Positions 21,821 to 32,696 are shown, numbered from the stretch's first letter. The stretch: 64,000 nucleotides of DNA from Isoetes taiwanensis (GCA_021234155.1 JAJEKV010000067.1:4209279-4273278), one strand, 5' to 3'. A program made the numbers and translations. The notes: generated by a model from the sequence alone, not told the origin.

Positions 21821-24800
21821 ATGGACACAAAAGCCGAAGCGGTTTCTCTCACCATTGATTCTGGGGCTGAGAGGACTGTGATTGCTTCAGGAAGACTAAT
21901 AAAAGGGATGAAGGAATCAGATACTCCTTGTGTGCAAATGGGCAATGGCAATCTGCATCAAGTGAAAGGATGCGGAAAGTTGGAGTTCTATCATGACGAT
22001 GAGGAGAAGGTGTGTTTAGAAAATGCCCTCTACACTCCTGGTATGTTGTTCAATTTAGTTTCTGTGGCAGATCTAGTAGACGCCGGTTACAAACTAAATT
22101 TTGATGCTTCACGCTGTGAGATGGTGCGTAATGGGAAAAGAATTTACGCAAATAGAAAAGGTAAGTTATATTGTTTGGATGCCTTTCCGTGTGTTGGAAA
22201 TGTCAGTTCTTTGGAATTGTGGCATCTTAGATGCGGACATGCTAGTGATGCAACTATTAAAATAATGAGCAGACATAAGTTGGTAGAGGGTTTGCCTACC
22301 AACATAGATAAAGCAGAACACAAAATATGCCGTGGATGTATGCTTGGAAAGCAAGCTAGACATGCGTTCAATCCTCGTTTCTCTAAAACCTTAGGCATTT
22401 TGAACTTGGTGCATTCAGATTTGTGTGGCCCAATGCGTGTAGAGAGTATGAGCGGCAAAACATACTTCATTACATTTATTGATGATTTTTCCCGAAGGGC
22501 GAAGTGTTATTTTTTAAAATCTAAAGATCAAGCATTCCAAGCATTTCAATTATACTTAGCTGAAGCTGAACGTGAGACGTCCAGGCAGTTGAAGCGGTTG
22601 CGTTCAGATTCAGGGGGAGAGTATCTATCAGGTGCATTCATGCAGTTTTGCCGAGAAAAGGGAATACGGCGTCAGTTTACTTGCAGGCATACTCCACAGC
22701 AGAACGGTATTGCTGAGCGAAAGAACAGAACTCTAATGAATGCTGTGAGATCAATGTTGAAATATGCAGGTTTGCCTAATTACCTGTGGGCAGAAGCAGT
22801 GCAGGCCGCTTGTTACATTCAGAATAAGCTACCATCTGCAGGTATTAGAGGGAGAATTCCAGAAGAGGTATGGTCTGCTAGAAAGCAATCTGTAGAGCGG
22901 CTACGTGCATATGGTTGTTTAGCATACATGCATGTGCCAGAAGAACTGCGTTCCAAGCTAGATGACAGAAGTGTAGAAACATATCTAGTTGGTTATGAGG
23001 AGCAAGGGTATAGATTGTATGACCCCAAGACCAGAAAAATTTATGTGAGTCGGGATGTAGTGTTTGATGAAACCAAATTTTATAAGGACAGAATGGTGAA
23101 GCAAAATGTGCCACATAAGGAGGAAGGAAACTTGGCAAACCAGTCTTGGGCCCCAGAAGGTTGGTTTGATGACGATGATAATGACAGTGACGAAAATAAA
23201 AGAACGGAGGAATATCAAACAGAAGTTGTTCAGGCCCAGGAGGTGGAAGATAGTGTCATAGAGGAGAATATAGAAGATGAAGCTACTGAAATGGAAGATC
23301 GGAGTATGGAAGTAAGTTTGGAAGAACAGACTGAGGATCGAGCAGTGGATTTAGGAGATGTAAACGTAGAAGAGCCGTTGGTGGAAGAAACCCGTACACA
23401 AAAAAACGATGCAGAAAAATTGAAGGAGGAGGTATCTTTTGACACGTCAAAATATGGAAGAGATGAGCGTGGGAGAAGCACTCGTGAACGTAGGCTACCA
23501 GCAAGGTTTAGGGAATATGAATTAGGGATTAATATACGTAAGAACCGACCGCCGTCTATGTTATGTGTTACAGAGCCCAGATCATATGAAGAAGCTGTTA
23601 ACTCACCAAATGCAAGTAAATGGCAGAAAGCAATGAAGGAGGAGCTAGACTCATTCAAATTGACAGGTACCTATGATCTTGTAACCCGTCCGATTATGAA
23701 AAATGTGGTAGGGTGTAAGTGGATCTTTAAGTTAAAAAAGGGACCTGATGGTGAAATTGAAAGATACAAGGCTAGATTGGTGGCACAAGGTTTTACTCAG
23801 AAAGAAGGTATAGATTATCATGATACATTCTCACCAATTGTGAAACTAACAAGTTTGAGAGCTTTAATAGCACTTGCAGTTGAGCATGAGCTCGATCTTG
23901 ATCATATGGATGTTAAAACAGCATTTTTGAATGGAGACTTGGAGGAGGAAATTTTCATGGAACAACCAATTGGGTTTGAGGTGCAAGGCAATAAAGTTTG
24001 CAAGTTGAAGAAGGCGGTATATGGGCTCAGACAAGCGGCTCGACAATGGTATGTATGTGTGAATGGTTTTTTATTATCGCAAGGGTTTGAAAAGTTAGAA
24101 AGTGAAGGAAATTTATATAAAAGAAAGGCAGGTGATGATTTCTGCATTATTGCTTTATATGTTGATGACTGCATAATGAGTGCAAGCAATAGGAAGTTTT
24201 TGGATGAATGCAAGGCCATCCTAAAAGCCAGATTCCAGATGAGTGATCTTGGTTGTTTGAAGAAACTTTTGGGCATGGAGGTTACTAGGAATAAGGAAAT
24301 TGGAACTCTTACTTTAACTCAGAAGCAATATATTAGAAAGATGCTTGACAGGTTTTTTATGGTGGAGTGTAAACCAGTTCCAACGCCGCTAGTGGTCAAT
24401 AATAAGATCTGTGGAAGTATGTGTCCTAGGACTGAAGAAGAGAGAAAGCAAATGAAAAAAATACCATACAGGGAGCTCGTAGGAAGTTTACTTTATGTCG
24501 CCAATGCTACAAGACCCGATATAGCATTTGCCGTAAACTTTTTGAGTAGGTATTTGAACAATCCAGGTTGGGCGCACTGGGTGGCTGCAAAACGAATTCT
24601 TAGATATTTAAAGGGGACTATGGAGTTGGGACTCTGTTATACTAAAAGTAATGGGAACCCTAAAATAGCTGGTTTTGCAGAATTGTCTGGTTATGCAGAT
24701 GCAGATTGGGCTGGAGATTTGGATGAGCGGAAATCCACAACAGGATATCTTTGCAAGCTTAATGGAACAGTGATTTCATGGTGTAGTAAAAAACAGAATT

Positions 24801-25153
24801 GTACAGCAATGTCCAGTGCTGAATCAGAGTATGTATCAGCGTCTTCAGCGTGTAGAGAAATAATATGGCTAAGGAGGTTGTTAAACGAACTAGGGGAGAA
24901 ACAAGCAGGTCCAACTGTGCTTTATTGCGATAATAAGAGTTGCATAGCCATAGCCAAAAATCCAGTGCTACATTCAAGGACAAAACACATTGATCTTCAT
25001 TGTCATTTCATCAGAGAGAAGGTAGCTGAAGAAGAAATAGATTTACAATACATTCCCACTAGTAAACAAGAGGCGGATATTTTAACAAAAGCGCTGGGTG
25101 AAAGTAAACATGCACAATTCAGAAAGGCTATTGGCATTGAAAATATGGCATGA
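21821..25153 (+). CDS. Copia pol polyprotein (protease-integrase-RT-RNase H), intact, gag missing
   Basis: An unbroken frame of 1,110 codons from ATG 21821; an upstream in-frame TTG at 21815 is less likely. Protease DSGA at residues 13-16; GAG-pre-integrase HHCC zinc region about 134-175 (HLRCGH...CRGC); integrase catalytic D200, D263, E299, with the exact D-35-E spacing; reverse transcriptase with DVKTAFLNGDL and YVDD at 780-783; RNase H ADADW about 959 and CDNKSC. Copia polyproteins usually begin with 250-300 residues of Gag and a CCHC knuckle. Here the frame starts directly at the protease, 17 bases after the primer-binding site, so Gag is absent. The stop TGA runs straight into the polypurine tract. 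The enzyme part looks functional; packaging would need Gag from elsewhere. Confidence 0.96.
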   Translation: MDTKAEAVSLTIDSGAERTVIASGRLIKGMKESDTPCVQMGNGNLHQVKGCGKLEFYHDDEEKVCLENALYTPGMLFNLVSVADLVDAGYKLNFDASRCEMVRNGKRIYANRKGKLYCLDAFPCVGNVSSLELWHLRCGHASDATIKIMSRHKLVEGLPTNIDKAEHKICRGCMLGKQARHAFNPRFSKTLGILNLVHSDLCGPMRVESMSGKTYFITFIDDFSRRAKCYFLKSKDQAFQAFQLYLAEAERETSRQLKRLRSDSGGEYLSGAFMQFCREKGIRRQFTCRHTPQQNGIAERKNRTLMNAVRSMLKYAGLPNYLWAEAVQAACYIQNKLPSAGIRGRIPEEVWSARKQSVERLRAYGCLAYMHVPEELRSKLDDRSVETYLVGYEEQGYRLYDPKTRKIYVSRDVVFDETKFYKDRMVKQNVPHKEEGNLANQSWAPEGWFDDDDNDSDENKRTEEYQTEVVQAQEVEDSVIEENIEDEATEMEDRSMEVSLEEQTEDRAVDLGDVNVEEPLVEETRTQKNDAEKLKEEVSFDTSKYGRDERGRSTRERRLPARFREYELGINIRKNRPPSMLCVTEPRSYEEAVNSPNASKWQKAMKEELDSFKLTGTYDLVTRPIMKNVVGCKWIFKLKKGPDGEIERYKARLVAQGFTQKEGIDYHDTFSPIVKLTSLRALIALAVEHELDLDHMDVKTAFLNGDLEEEIFMEQPIGFEVQGNKVCKLKKAVYGLRQAARQWYVCVNGFLLSQGFEKLESEGNLYKRKAGDDFCIIALYVDDCIMSASNRKFLDECKAILKARFQMSDLGCLKKLLGMEVTRNKEIGTLTLTQKQYIRKMLDRFFMVECKPVPTPLVVNNKICGSMCPRTEEERKQMKKIPYRELVGSLLYVANATRPDIAFAVNFLSRYLNNPGWAHWVAAKRILRYLKGTMELGLCYTKSNGNPKIAGFAELSGYADADWAGDLDERKSTTGYLCKLNGTVISWCSKKQNCTAMSSAESEYVSASSACREIIWLRRLLNELGEKQAGPTVLYCDNKSCIAIAKNPVLHSRTKHIDLHCHFIREKVAEEEIDLQYIPTSKQEADILTKALGESKHAQFRKAIGIENMA

Positions 25154-25161
25154 AGGGGGAG
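25153..25161 (+). other. Copia polypurine tract
   Basis: AAGGGGGAG immediately before the 3' LTR. It primes plus-strand DNA synthesis. Its first base overlaps the pol stop codon. Confidence 0.9.
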
Positions 25162-25652
25162 TGTTGGAGTTTTGGTCATGCCTTATTTTCAATAGGCGAC
25201 ATTTGGTATAACCTGTAATGGGACACGTGTTGGTAAAAAAACTGTAAAATGGGCGATGGGGAAATTCGAAAGGGGGAGACAGAACTGTGAGGCGGATCTG
25301 AAAGAGGAAAACCGACAGGGAGATCGGCAGGTAGAGGTGGTTTTGGCATCGATCTATGTATGGCGGTTGTGGGATTGAGACCTATCTGTGTAGATCCGGA
25401 TAGGAGCTATAATCTAAGCCTGCAGACGAAGCTGTGACAGCAGAAGAGATTTGGATGAGAGAGACTGGAGAAAAGATTGGGTCTGCAATTTCAACTTCGG
25501 TCTAAATCGGAAGTGTATGGTGATGGATTTGTGCACCTGAAGTAACCCAGACCGTTGTCTGGTGGAGACTGTTGAGTAGGAGGCAGAGATCATTAAGTAG
25601 GAGGTAGAGACTGGCTTTCTTGGGTTCAAATCCCAGGCTCTAATTTCTGACA
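25162..25652 (+). repeat. Copia 3' LTR
   Basis: 491 bp, identical to the 5' LTR in my reading. Followed by the GGTAC duplication and the rest of the protease-like gene. Confidence 0.96.
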
Positions 25653-26320
25653 GGTACAACAGCTTCAGGATAAAGATATGCATTTTTGATAGCATCGTAT
25701 GCACTTAGCTCAAGATAGATTTTTGTCTTACCTTGACGATTGAGACTCAAAGGAGATTTGCAACTGGAGATGATAGTATGTCCGATAATGATGCGTTGCA
25801 GGGGAGCAAAGTAGTCTATCTTGCTATGAATAAGGGTAGCATTAGCAGAAGGATATGATCTGACAGGAGATGCCCCAAGGAACAAGACGCTATGTGCATC
25901 GTGTGTATGATGGGTAAGACAATAGGAGAATGTTCCATTGAAAGGCAGTTGAGAGTCAAGGGAATTAGGGCTTTGATTAATATCAGCAACACATCCCATA
26001 GCTATGGTGCTAGGTTGAGAGCCACTTGAAACGGAATGGAAGGTTATATTCTTAATGATATGCTCTCGCTCATACCGATCGAGCACCTCTCTCCAAGTGA
26101 GCTCGGCAGCCTCTGCTACCGCTGCAACTGCTAAGAACAGGCACCAGATTACAAGAGACATTGGGCTGAGATGTTCTGTTGGATGGGCTCAATAGGTAAG
26201 CTATTTATTTGGACTTCTTCTTGTGCCTTTGTTAAAAGGTAGCCGCATCCTTTTTCTTAGTCTGTAGCCTTTAACTGACAGATGATTGCCTGTAAGGTTA
26301 GCAAATCCTATAAGCTATAG

Positions 26321-27394
26321 CTAGTTTTTCTTTGTACATTTTTGTTTGAAAAGTATCAAGAATGCATGTCGATGGCGGGACTAAAAATCTGAGGTATCAG
26401 CTACGGTGTGAGAAATTGGTAATAGACATAATTTGGGAGCTTTCTACTATATGATTTATCTTCTAGATTCCGTCCTCCTGCAAGATCCTCTTGCATATTT
26501 CTAGTTTTATCAACAAGTATGTTCCTATAAAGCTCTTAGATGTAAAATATGCTGGTCTTTCTTTTGCAGAATCTATTCACCATCGTAGCACCTGCACAAC
26601 AGGGGAAGATTAAAAGAACGTTAAGTTATTCTTAAATAATACAACCACATGATCAATGATCGAGAATGCAGGGCCTCCGATTTGATATCCCGCCTTAAAT
26701 GAATGTGATGGCCCCAACATCACAACCGCAATTAATAAGTCAAATCCAAGCTCCTTCTAGCAATAGATTTTGAAAGGGTATAATCTGGTCTTGCAGCATA
26801 TGCAAGAAATATTAGGCAATCTATCACCGGAAAAATTCTGCAGGGATCTACAGCCATGCACAACTCCATTTTTGCATATGTCAATGCAAAAGTGCATACA
26901 GCTAGAATAACTCCACAGGTGGTGCCGTGCTACAAGAATGCCATGGACCGAGTAAATGTCTTTCCACTAGTTGGCAGAGCATCCCAAATGCTACAGGTAT
27001 TTGAAAACGAAAGCCAAGCTTTATTTGCAATTGACAGGGGATGTTTAGATTTGCAGATGTTCCTTATTCTACCTTGATAGTGGGATCAATGTCCGCAAGG
27101 CTGTCAATTGGCAATAGAAGCGTATGACGAGGAGATACAGTCTTTTTATGAATCAAATGTCATGATATACAAGCAGGCAAGGGTTCTCATAATTCTTTAC
27201 TCTTTCTATATTTGGGAGTTTAAACATCAGATGAATCAGACGAATATATGCTAGCCAGACCCTGACTGCATGGCCATGGCAACTTAAAACAATGCAATAG
27301 ACAAGAATTTATTCTCTTCTAAAATGGTATCTGTAGCTTTGTTTGATACAATTGCATGGGCAGTATATTGCCAAACCCTGCAAATGGCTGTAGA
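26321..27394. other. No recognisable gene
   Basis: Beyond the duplicated unit. A plus frame at 26856-27077 looks faintly gene-like, but I recognise no domain and it is not supported further. Confidence 0.35.
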
Positions 27395-27720
27395 TCAATT
27401 GATGTTAGGTAGAATGACCATAAGACATATTGATAATCGGTTGTTTAAAGGGCACATGAGGAAGGGAAGCTTCGCCATTAAGGATGGGACAACATCTTCT
27501 AGAGCTCGGCTTGATTCTGTATCTGGATGGCTGCATATCGGACCAAGGGACAATTTGAGCAATACTTGTTCATGGTCATAATTTCCAAGTCTAAAATCAA
27601 CAACACTGAAAAGGTCATCCCTTTCTTGAGCATCCCAAATCCAGTCGAAGAGTAATGGGTCATCTAGTGTCATATCAAGCACTGAAGAATCTTTTTCAAC
27701 AAGAACTTTGGTTCCAATCT
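27395..27720 (-). pseudogene. Receptor-like kinase C-terminal lobe fragment
   Basis: The minus frame reads LDDPLLFDWIWDAQERDDLF, VVDFRLGNYDHEQVLLKLSL, PICSHPDTESSRALEDVV. This matches the last helices of plant L-type lectin receptor-like kinases (a D.RL..FD..E....L.L.CSHPDPE.RP.M..VV pattern). The conserved Arg-Pro after the CSHP motif is lost. The catalytic loop and DFG motif are not found beside it. It probably belongs with the N-lobe at 30230-30590, about 2.5 kb away. Confidence 0.7.
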
Positions 27721-27739
27721 TTAATGAATTTCCTTTGTT

Positions 27740-30229
27740 TTAGTTGTATTGTTCTTGTTCTCGACTCGCTATCCAGGGAAAACTGGAAGAAAGCTTGGAT
27801 ACACAATAACAGACAAAAATTCGAATTAAGCATAGTTTTCGGGTCGGGGTGCTCCTTTCCGTGTAAATTAACAGGGTTCCGAAAAAAAGTGGGAATGGAA
27901 TGAGTCCCACTTTAATTAAATATGACTTGCTCTTGAATGTTGTAGAAACACTCGCAATTAATCTATTGGCAATGGATGCCGCCATATTTATCACAGGGGC
28001 AAAAAGTGTGGGAGCAGCCAAAACAACATAGAGATTTTGCCTTTAAGCTCTGAAAATTCCTTGTATTTCATCAGCGTGCCATAGAAAGACATAATTAAAT
28101 AGTGCAAATAAAAGTAAAAGTGATATAAACCTAAAGCTCTAACCCATTCATATCCATGGTCAGATGAGTAAACCTTTCAAATCAGACAAATAATCTTCTG
28201 TTATTATTTTCTCCTTATTGTATTAGTAAAACAGGCAAGTAGTGAGACCGACTCAAATCCTAACCCTTCCTTGACTTGAATCTCACTTCTGGAGCAAACC
28301 AATAGGGAGAGTGGTACGTCAATGGGTCTCCCACGAAATTCCCAAGCTGGAAAACATTTGTTGGTATCCTAAATTTCTATCACCTCTCCAACAGCTTGAA
28401 TTGCCTGAACAATTGAAGATTTAGATCATCGTCCATCAATTGCATCATCATTACATAAAACAAAGGAGATTAAAATTTACATCTTCACTTTTGGCTTGAC
28501 TCGATTATCCTTTAACCTATGGCCCTTTTCTAAGTATGTGATTCCTAAGATTATAATTCGACTGTACAGGTGAGGGAGTTTGATGTCAAAATGTCATAGA
28601 CTAGTCATAGAGATTTCTAATTTACCATTTCAAGTAAGCTGTGGAATGGTTGATTTTGATACTGAAAATTCATGTGCAAATAGTCATGATATTAAAATTT
28701 CAAATCGGGCATATGATCCTGAGAGGAGGTAATTGCTTGTATACCAGATACGTTTACAGGATGTTAGGCTGTATCATCATCACTTCCACCAGAGAGTCGT
28801 GGTCGTGTTGTTGAACCTTCAAGCTGTGTCATTGAAAAGCTAGGCTCTCAAGCAGATGACAGTTCTAATGGAATTATTGAGCAATTCTACAATAAGGTAG
28901 TTCAAATTGATTTCCAAGTAAAACCACCAAGGAAACGAGCCCTTGAGGCTGGCATCAACTCCCTAAATTTATATATCAACAATAGCAAATATTGGCAATA
29001 TTCATATCATGTCTATTGTAGTGCCTCTTTCTATCTGAATGCAGGTGTAGATATTTGATTAAGCACATGCTACGTTTTTACTACATGGCTATTGCTCAAA
29101 GGAAAGTAACCATACTGGGAAGGAAAACAAAGCACCTTGTGGTATATGTGGCTAGAATGCAAAAAATAAAAAGAAAAATTTGAAACCACGGCAGTAGCTG
29201 AAAGCTTCGGTTATCCTACTCAGGACAGTGCGATACTTAGCGCCAGATGAATCCATAGACGTTCCACCATGGTGCAAGCATATATCTACTCAATAAGGGA
29301 ACGCAAGTCTAAAATAAATTCCTCAACTTTGCAGCGATTTGAAGCATGATAGCTTCAAAATGCAAAGGGCTTTTCTGTATTTTTAACATGTCACTAAGGC
29401 TTTGACCCATTAACTCTGTCCATAGATGGCACTTTCTCTGGCCTCTAGATCAGTATAAGAGCTATAATTCCCCCAAGCCAGAGCTTTGTGAACAACACTA
29501 AGGCTTCCAGATCCCAGTAAATTGTTAGTATTTAAATAGTGGTAAGCACCAATCCATGCTTGGAAGATAGATTCTGAAGTGGTTTATCATCCTTTGAAGT
29601 GTTTGTGTCAAGTTTCTGTAGCAAAATGACTAGAAATGCTTACTGACAACTTTTTATAGACGACTGCACATTTACCACCATTAATGAACTTTCTTGAGCA
29701 GTCTAAAACCTTGAAATCCACATTATCCAGAGTAGTACTTTAGGGCGAGGCTAGGACATAGCAGCAGTTGGTTTTAAGGGCTATTTTGTTGAAGTGGAGA
29801 GAAATCCAACCCTTTTGCCTGTTTTTGGCCATACCTTAAAAAAAAACTTGCTAGAGTATTGTGTAAAAGTTGTTGGGTAGTTAGAGATGGAAGTGCATTT
29901 CGAGCCCGAGTTCAGAGTGAGATTCGTTACCTGGGTTGCTTTGCGAGCTACAATACTTTTGAAGAGATGATCTCTGTCACCAGACGCAAAGTCGCATCAA
30001 ATAACTAAATAGCTAATGATTGAATCACATGTTTGATCAGCACAATGCGTGACGTAGATTCAGAAGCATTTGATCAATCCGGCAGCATGCTAGAACCACC
30101 CATTCGATTTACAGAATTGGCTGTAGTACATGCTTGAATTTGGAAAACCCAGTTCACACGTGGAATTTTTTCCCCCGATACACCTCACATTTTTTAGTGC
30201 CAACTCACCAAAAAACAACCTACATATTT
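27740..30229. other. No recognisable gene between kinase fragments
   Basis: About 2.5 kb without HRD or DFG kinase motifs in any frame I read, and without LTR or inverted ends. It may be an old insertion or introns of the kinase gene, but nothing shows which. Confidence 0.35.
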
Positions 30230-30590
30230 TTATATGATGTGAAGGAAGGATACTAGGATTAAACTTTCGCCTTCATGGCACAAACCCTTCAAGCTCACTA
30301 GATTTTTATGTCTCACCGGGCCGATCATAGAATGCTCAACTACAAATTGTCTTAAGGCCATGTTCATGAGCCTGTGACATGACCTTGCAGCCACATTAGA
30401 TGTAGATCCATCACTTGACAACACTCCTTTGTAAAATTTACCAAGTCTACCTTCACCAAGCACTTCATGCTCATTAAACACTTTGGTAGCAAAACTGTGA
30501 TCAGAATATTTGAATTGACGTACCATTGCTTCTTCAATTTGTACCTCCAATGCTAAGGATCTGTCTTCCTTCTTTTCTTATCTATTCTGA
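30230..30590 (-). pseudogene. Receptor-like kinase N-lobe fragment
   Basis: The minus frame reads RQFKYSDHSFATKVFNEHEV, LGEGRLGKFYKGVL and PVRHKNLVSLKGLCHEGESL. These match the start of a plant lectin-type receptor kinase domain: the G-x-G-x-x-G loop has changed to GEGRLG, and the lysine of the VAVK motif is replaced (NVAARS). The frame shifts once near 30570. On the right it touches the inverted-repeat element 30591-31258, and the transmembrane piece continues beyond that element. It cannot encode an active kinase. Confidence 0.75.
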
Positions 30591-31258
30591 GGGTGAAATC
30601 ACACTATAGCCCACCCAGGATTGAGTTTTTTATGTCTTGGACAGGGGATGAAGATGCCCAAGATAGCGGTATCAGACTTGCACCCAAAAATGACATGCCA
30701 CGTCAAAATTTTTTATAAATGAAAACCGTCGGAGCTTGAAGAACCCTAAAATTGAAGAACCCTAAATCGACGATTCCACATGCCAGCAGCTCCGATTCTG
30801 TTCTAGAATTGCCCAAATTCCTAAAAATCACTACGGATTGGCTTTCTACAAACTCTCGGTTAGCTTTCTACTGATTTTGGGCTGCGTTAGCTCGATCACT
30901 AGGTTCTGATAGTTCGGATTTTTACTGTCCATGCATCATTGCGAGTGTTTCTCACAAATCCGGCTTCATTCTGCGCGAATCTACTGATGAATCTTTCTAA
31001 ACCGAGTACCTGTTGAAGCAGTAAGAATCCTAATCTTTCTTCTTCGATATTTCTCTGCAAACGTGGCTTCGACGTGCCGGTGCCCAAGATCTTGGTCAGG
31101 GGATAAACCCCGCCCAGGAAAAAGCACCCTGCCCAAGAAATCTTGCGTCTCGGGCACCCTGAGTGTGATAGAGGGGGCGCCCAGGAATTTGAAACGCAAG
31201 AATTTTATTGGCGGATGAAAATTTCAGATCCTGGGCGGGCACAAGTGTGATTTCACCC
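30591..31258. mobile_element. 668-bp terminal-inverted-repeat element with TGA duplication
   Basis: The left end GGGTGAAATCACACT, then GCCCACCCAGGAT, is mirrored at the right end by ATCCTGGGCGGGC and AGTGTGATTTCACCC. About 30 of the first 34 bases pair. TGA flanks both sides (30588-30590 and 31259-31261), a 3-bp target duplication. No transposase. A 3-bp duplication and GGG ends recall PIF/Harbinger elements, but their target is normally TWA, so the class is open. It separates the transmembrane and kinase parts of the receptor-kinase pseudogene. Confidence 0.75.
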
Positions 31259-31442
31259 TGAGGCATAAAAAGGCTATAAAAACAAGTATTATCCCTCCAC
31301 ATACTATTGGGATGGTGATGACAAGAGAATTTCTACCAGAAGGAGGAGCAGAAGCTGAAGCAAGGGATGGATTAAAGGAAGAAGAAGGAGGAGAAGAAGC
31401 TGAAGCAGGGGATGGATTAGGGCCGTTAGGCTGAGTGAACAA
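31259..31442 (-). pseudogene. Receptor-like kinase transmembrane fragment
   Basis: The minus frame has a Ser/Pro/Ala-rich linker (PSPASASSPPSSS) followed by a clear membrane helix, LVITIPIVCGGIILVFIAFL, and a basic juxtamembrane part. The layout linker, helix, then kinase N-lobe (30590 leftwards) is that of receptor-like kinases. The inverted-repeat element breaks it just after the helix. Confidence 0.65.
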
Positions 31443-31860
31443 ACCAAAAATGCTACCAGAAACTGTAACATATCCAAATCTTCAAACGTAGACCATTCAT
31501 AACACAAGTAACAGCTGTAAGAGGTATAATCATTGGTTCAGGTGTTACACTCACCATAGCCATAAATAGTATCATTGCCTTGGCCATATGCATAAGCTTC
31601 TTTTTTGGGATTGGCAGGGGGGTGTCTCGTTCACAATTCTTTGCAGAATGAAGCTTACATTTTGGAGAAATTGCTGCCTTCTATTGCATTTTGTTGGCTG
31701 TAGCCTGTAATAAACTTGATTATACTCGTCTGCAATGGCTGTTGAAACAAAGAAGAAGAGGGTGAAGAAGAGGGTGAAGAGGTTGTGATCTTAGAGGCAA
31801 TTTTGTTTGCCACCGCCTTAACACAAACCGTATAAAAGGAGCTCAACCAATGGACGTCTC
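31443..31860. other. Serine-rich minus-strand frame, otherwise no gene
   Basis: A minus frame at 31655-31846 contains SSPSSSPSSS but no lectin motif that I recognise. It may be more of the receptor-kinase pseudogene ectodomain. Confidence 0.25.
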
Positions 31861-32322
31861 TATTTAGAGTGTGGGATGTGATATTTCCATATTTTCTTTG
31901 TGATATTTCCAGCCACCTGTTATCAGCCAGGTGGTATTTCTGGCCTAAAAATTAGTATTTCTAAGCAAAAATAATGGTATTTCCGAGGAAAGAAATAGTA
32001 TTTCTGGCAAAAAGTGGTATTTTTAACCAAAAACCAAGCGCGAAACTGCATGGTGGACCTGAGATCTTTAGTCAGATCATGCTTGCAGCTTCGTGGGCGG
32101 CTTGAACTGCTTCAAAAGCCCTTCTAATCATTTTGTCTGCCTCTTTAACGTTGGTTTGATGAAGGGAGGAAGCATTTGAATTCAGATAGAGCCGGATCGA
32201 TACAAAAATGCCCCAAAATAGTTGGTTTTGGGCTTGAAACTGCGAAGTGTACAGTGGCTGATAATGGGTGGCCGGAAAGACCACTAAAAAATCTGGAAAT
32301 ACCACATCTTGGACTCTAAATA
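31861..32322. mobile_element. Short inverted-repeat element (MITE-like), about 460 bp
   Basis: The left end TATTTAGAGT....GATGTG and TATTTCCATATTTT is mirrored at the right by AAAATCTGGAAATACCACATC and ACTCTAAATA. The inverted repeats may extend outward to GGAC/GTCC (31852 and 32331). Inside, the word GGTATTTC or a variant recurs about seven times near the left end. There is no coding capacity, and no target duplication could be fixed. Confidence 0.6.
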
Positions 32323-32479
32323 CGGCGGTCCGTCAACATATATAATACCACCTACGAAGACTTTACTTTCTAGAAAGCTCATCTTCATGTCTTTTCGCAA
32401 ATAAAATTCCTATAAATTTCTTACAAGTTATTCTCCTTGAAGTTGTAAACTTAAATTAGAAAGCCCTCGTCAAAATGCA

Positions 32480-32592
32480 ATAAAGGTAGCAAAAGCAAAT
32501 GGTACAAGAAGAATTAGAAGTTAACAAGAAATTTATAAAGGTAGCAACGACCAAAACAAAGGTAAGAAGAATTAGAAGTTACAAGAAATTTA
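32480..32592. repeat. Two tandem ~55-bp units, also found at 45269-45323
   Basis: ATAAAGGTAGCAA...AAGAAGAATTAGAAGTTA(A)CAAG occurs twice in a row here and once at 45269-45323 (CAATAAAGGTAACAACAACC...). The copies lie on either side of the Gypsy element but far from its target site, so they belong to the host sequence. Confidence 0.7.
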
Positions 32593-32696
32593 TAGCGCCC
32601 CGAACATTTCTTTGGCTCAGATAGTATTTGTTCAAGTATGACAAGACACCGATTGTGTAAAATTGAAAATGGTTTCAAAGTAACACTTGCACTAAA

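Larger units (their letters stand above)
21301..25652 (+). mobile_element. Copia LTR retrotransposon, complete ends, no gag
   Basis: A 4,352-bp element bounded by two direct repeats of 491 bp that I find identical base for base, and flanked by GGTAC on both sides (21296-21300 and 25653-25657). LTRs begin TGTTGG and end TGACA. The internal part has a primer-binding site, a single pol frame and a polypurine tract. The order protease, integrase, reverse transcriptase, RNase H defines Copia. Identical LTRs mean recent insertion. It lies inside a minus-strand protease-like pseudogene. Confidence 0.97.
21076..26161 (-). pseudogene. Nepenthesin-like aspartic protease gene, copy B, split by Copia
   Basis: A1 aspartic protease-like protein. 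The minus-strand frame starts at ATG 26161 with a hydrophobic signal-peptide-like stretch (MSLVIWCLFLAVAAVAEA), then AMGC, FNGTFSYCL, HSVLFLG, IDYFAPLQRIIIG and AYDAIKNAYLYPEAVVP, and is broken at 25653-25657 by the Copia target site. It resumes at 21300 with ICFDVSQAPSEHVPSLIFQF and ends at 21076. The two parts are in the same frame once the element and one GGTAC are discounted. The position of the second active-site DSG reads ISSCKSP and the DTG region is absent, so it was probably inactive before the insertion. AAATAAATAG on minus at about 26201-26210 is a possible TATA box. Confidence 0.75.
18718..26320. repeat. Tandem duplication, unit B, split by Copia
   Basis: Second copy of the unit described for 12839-18717. 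Without the Copia element (21301-25652) it is about 3.2 kb. It keeps a protease-like frame with an intact signal-peptide start, whereas unit A has a stop at codon 6, so the copies have decayed independently. Confidence 0.85.
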
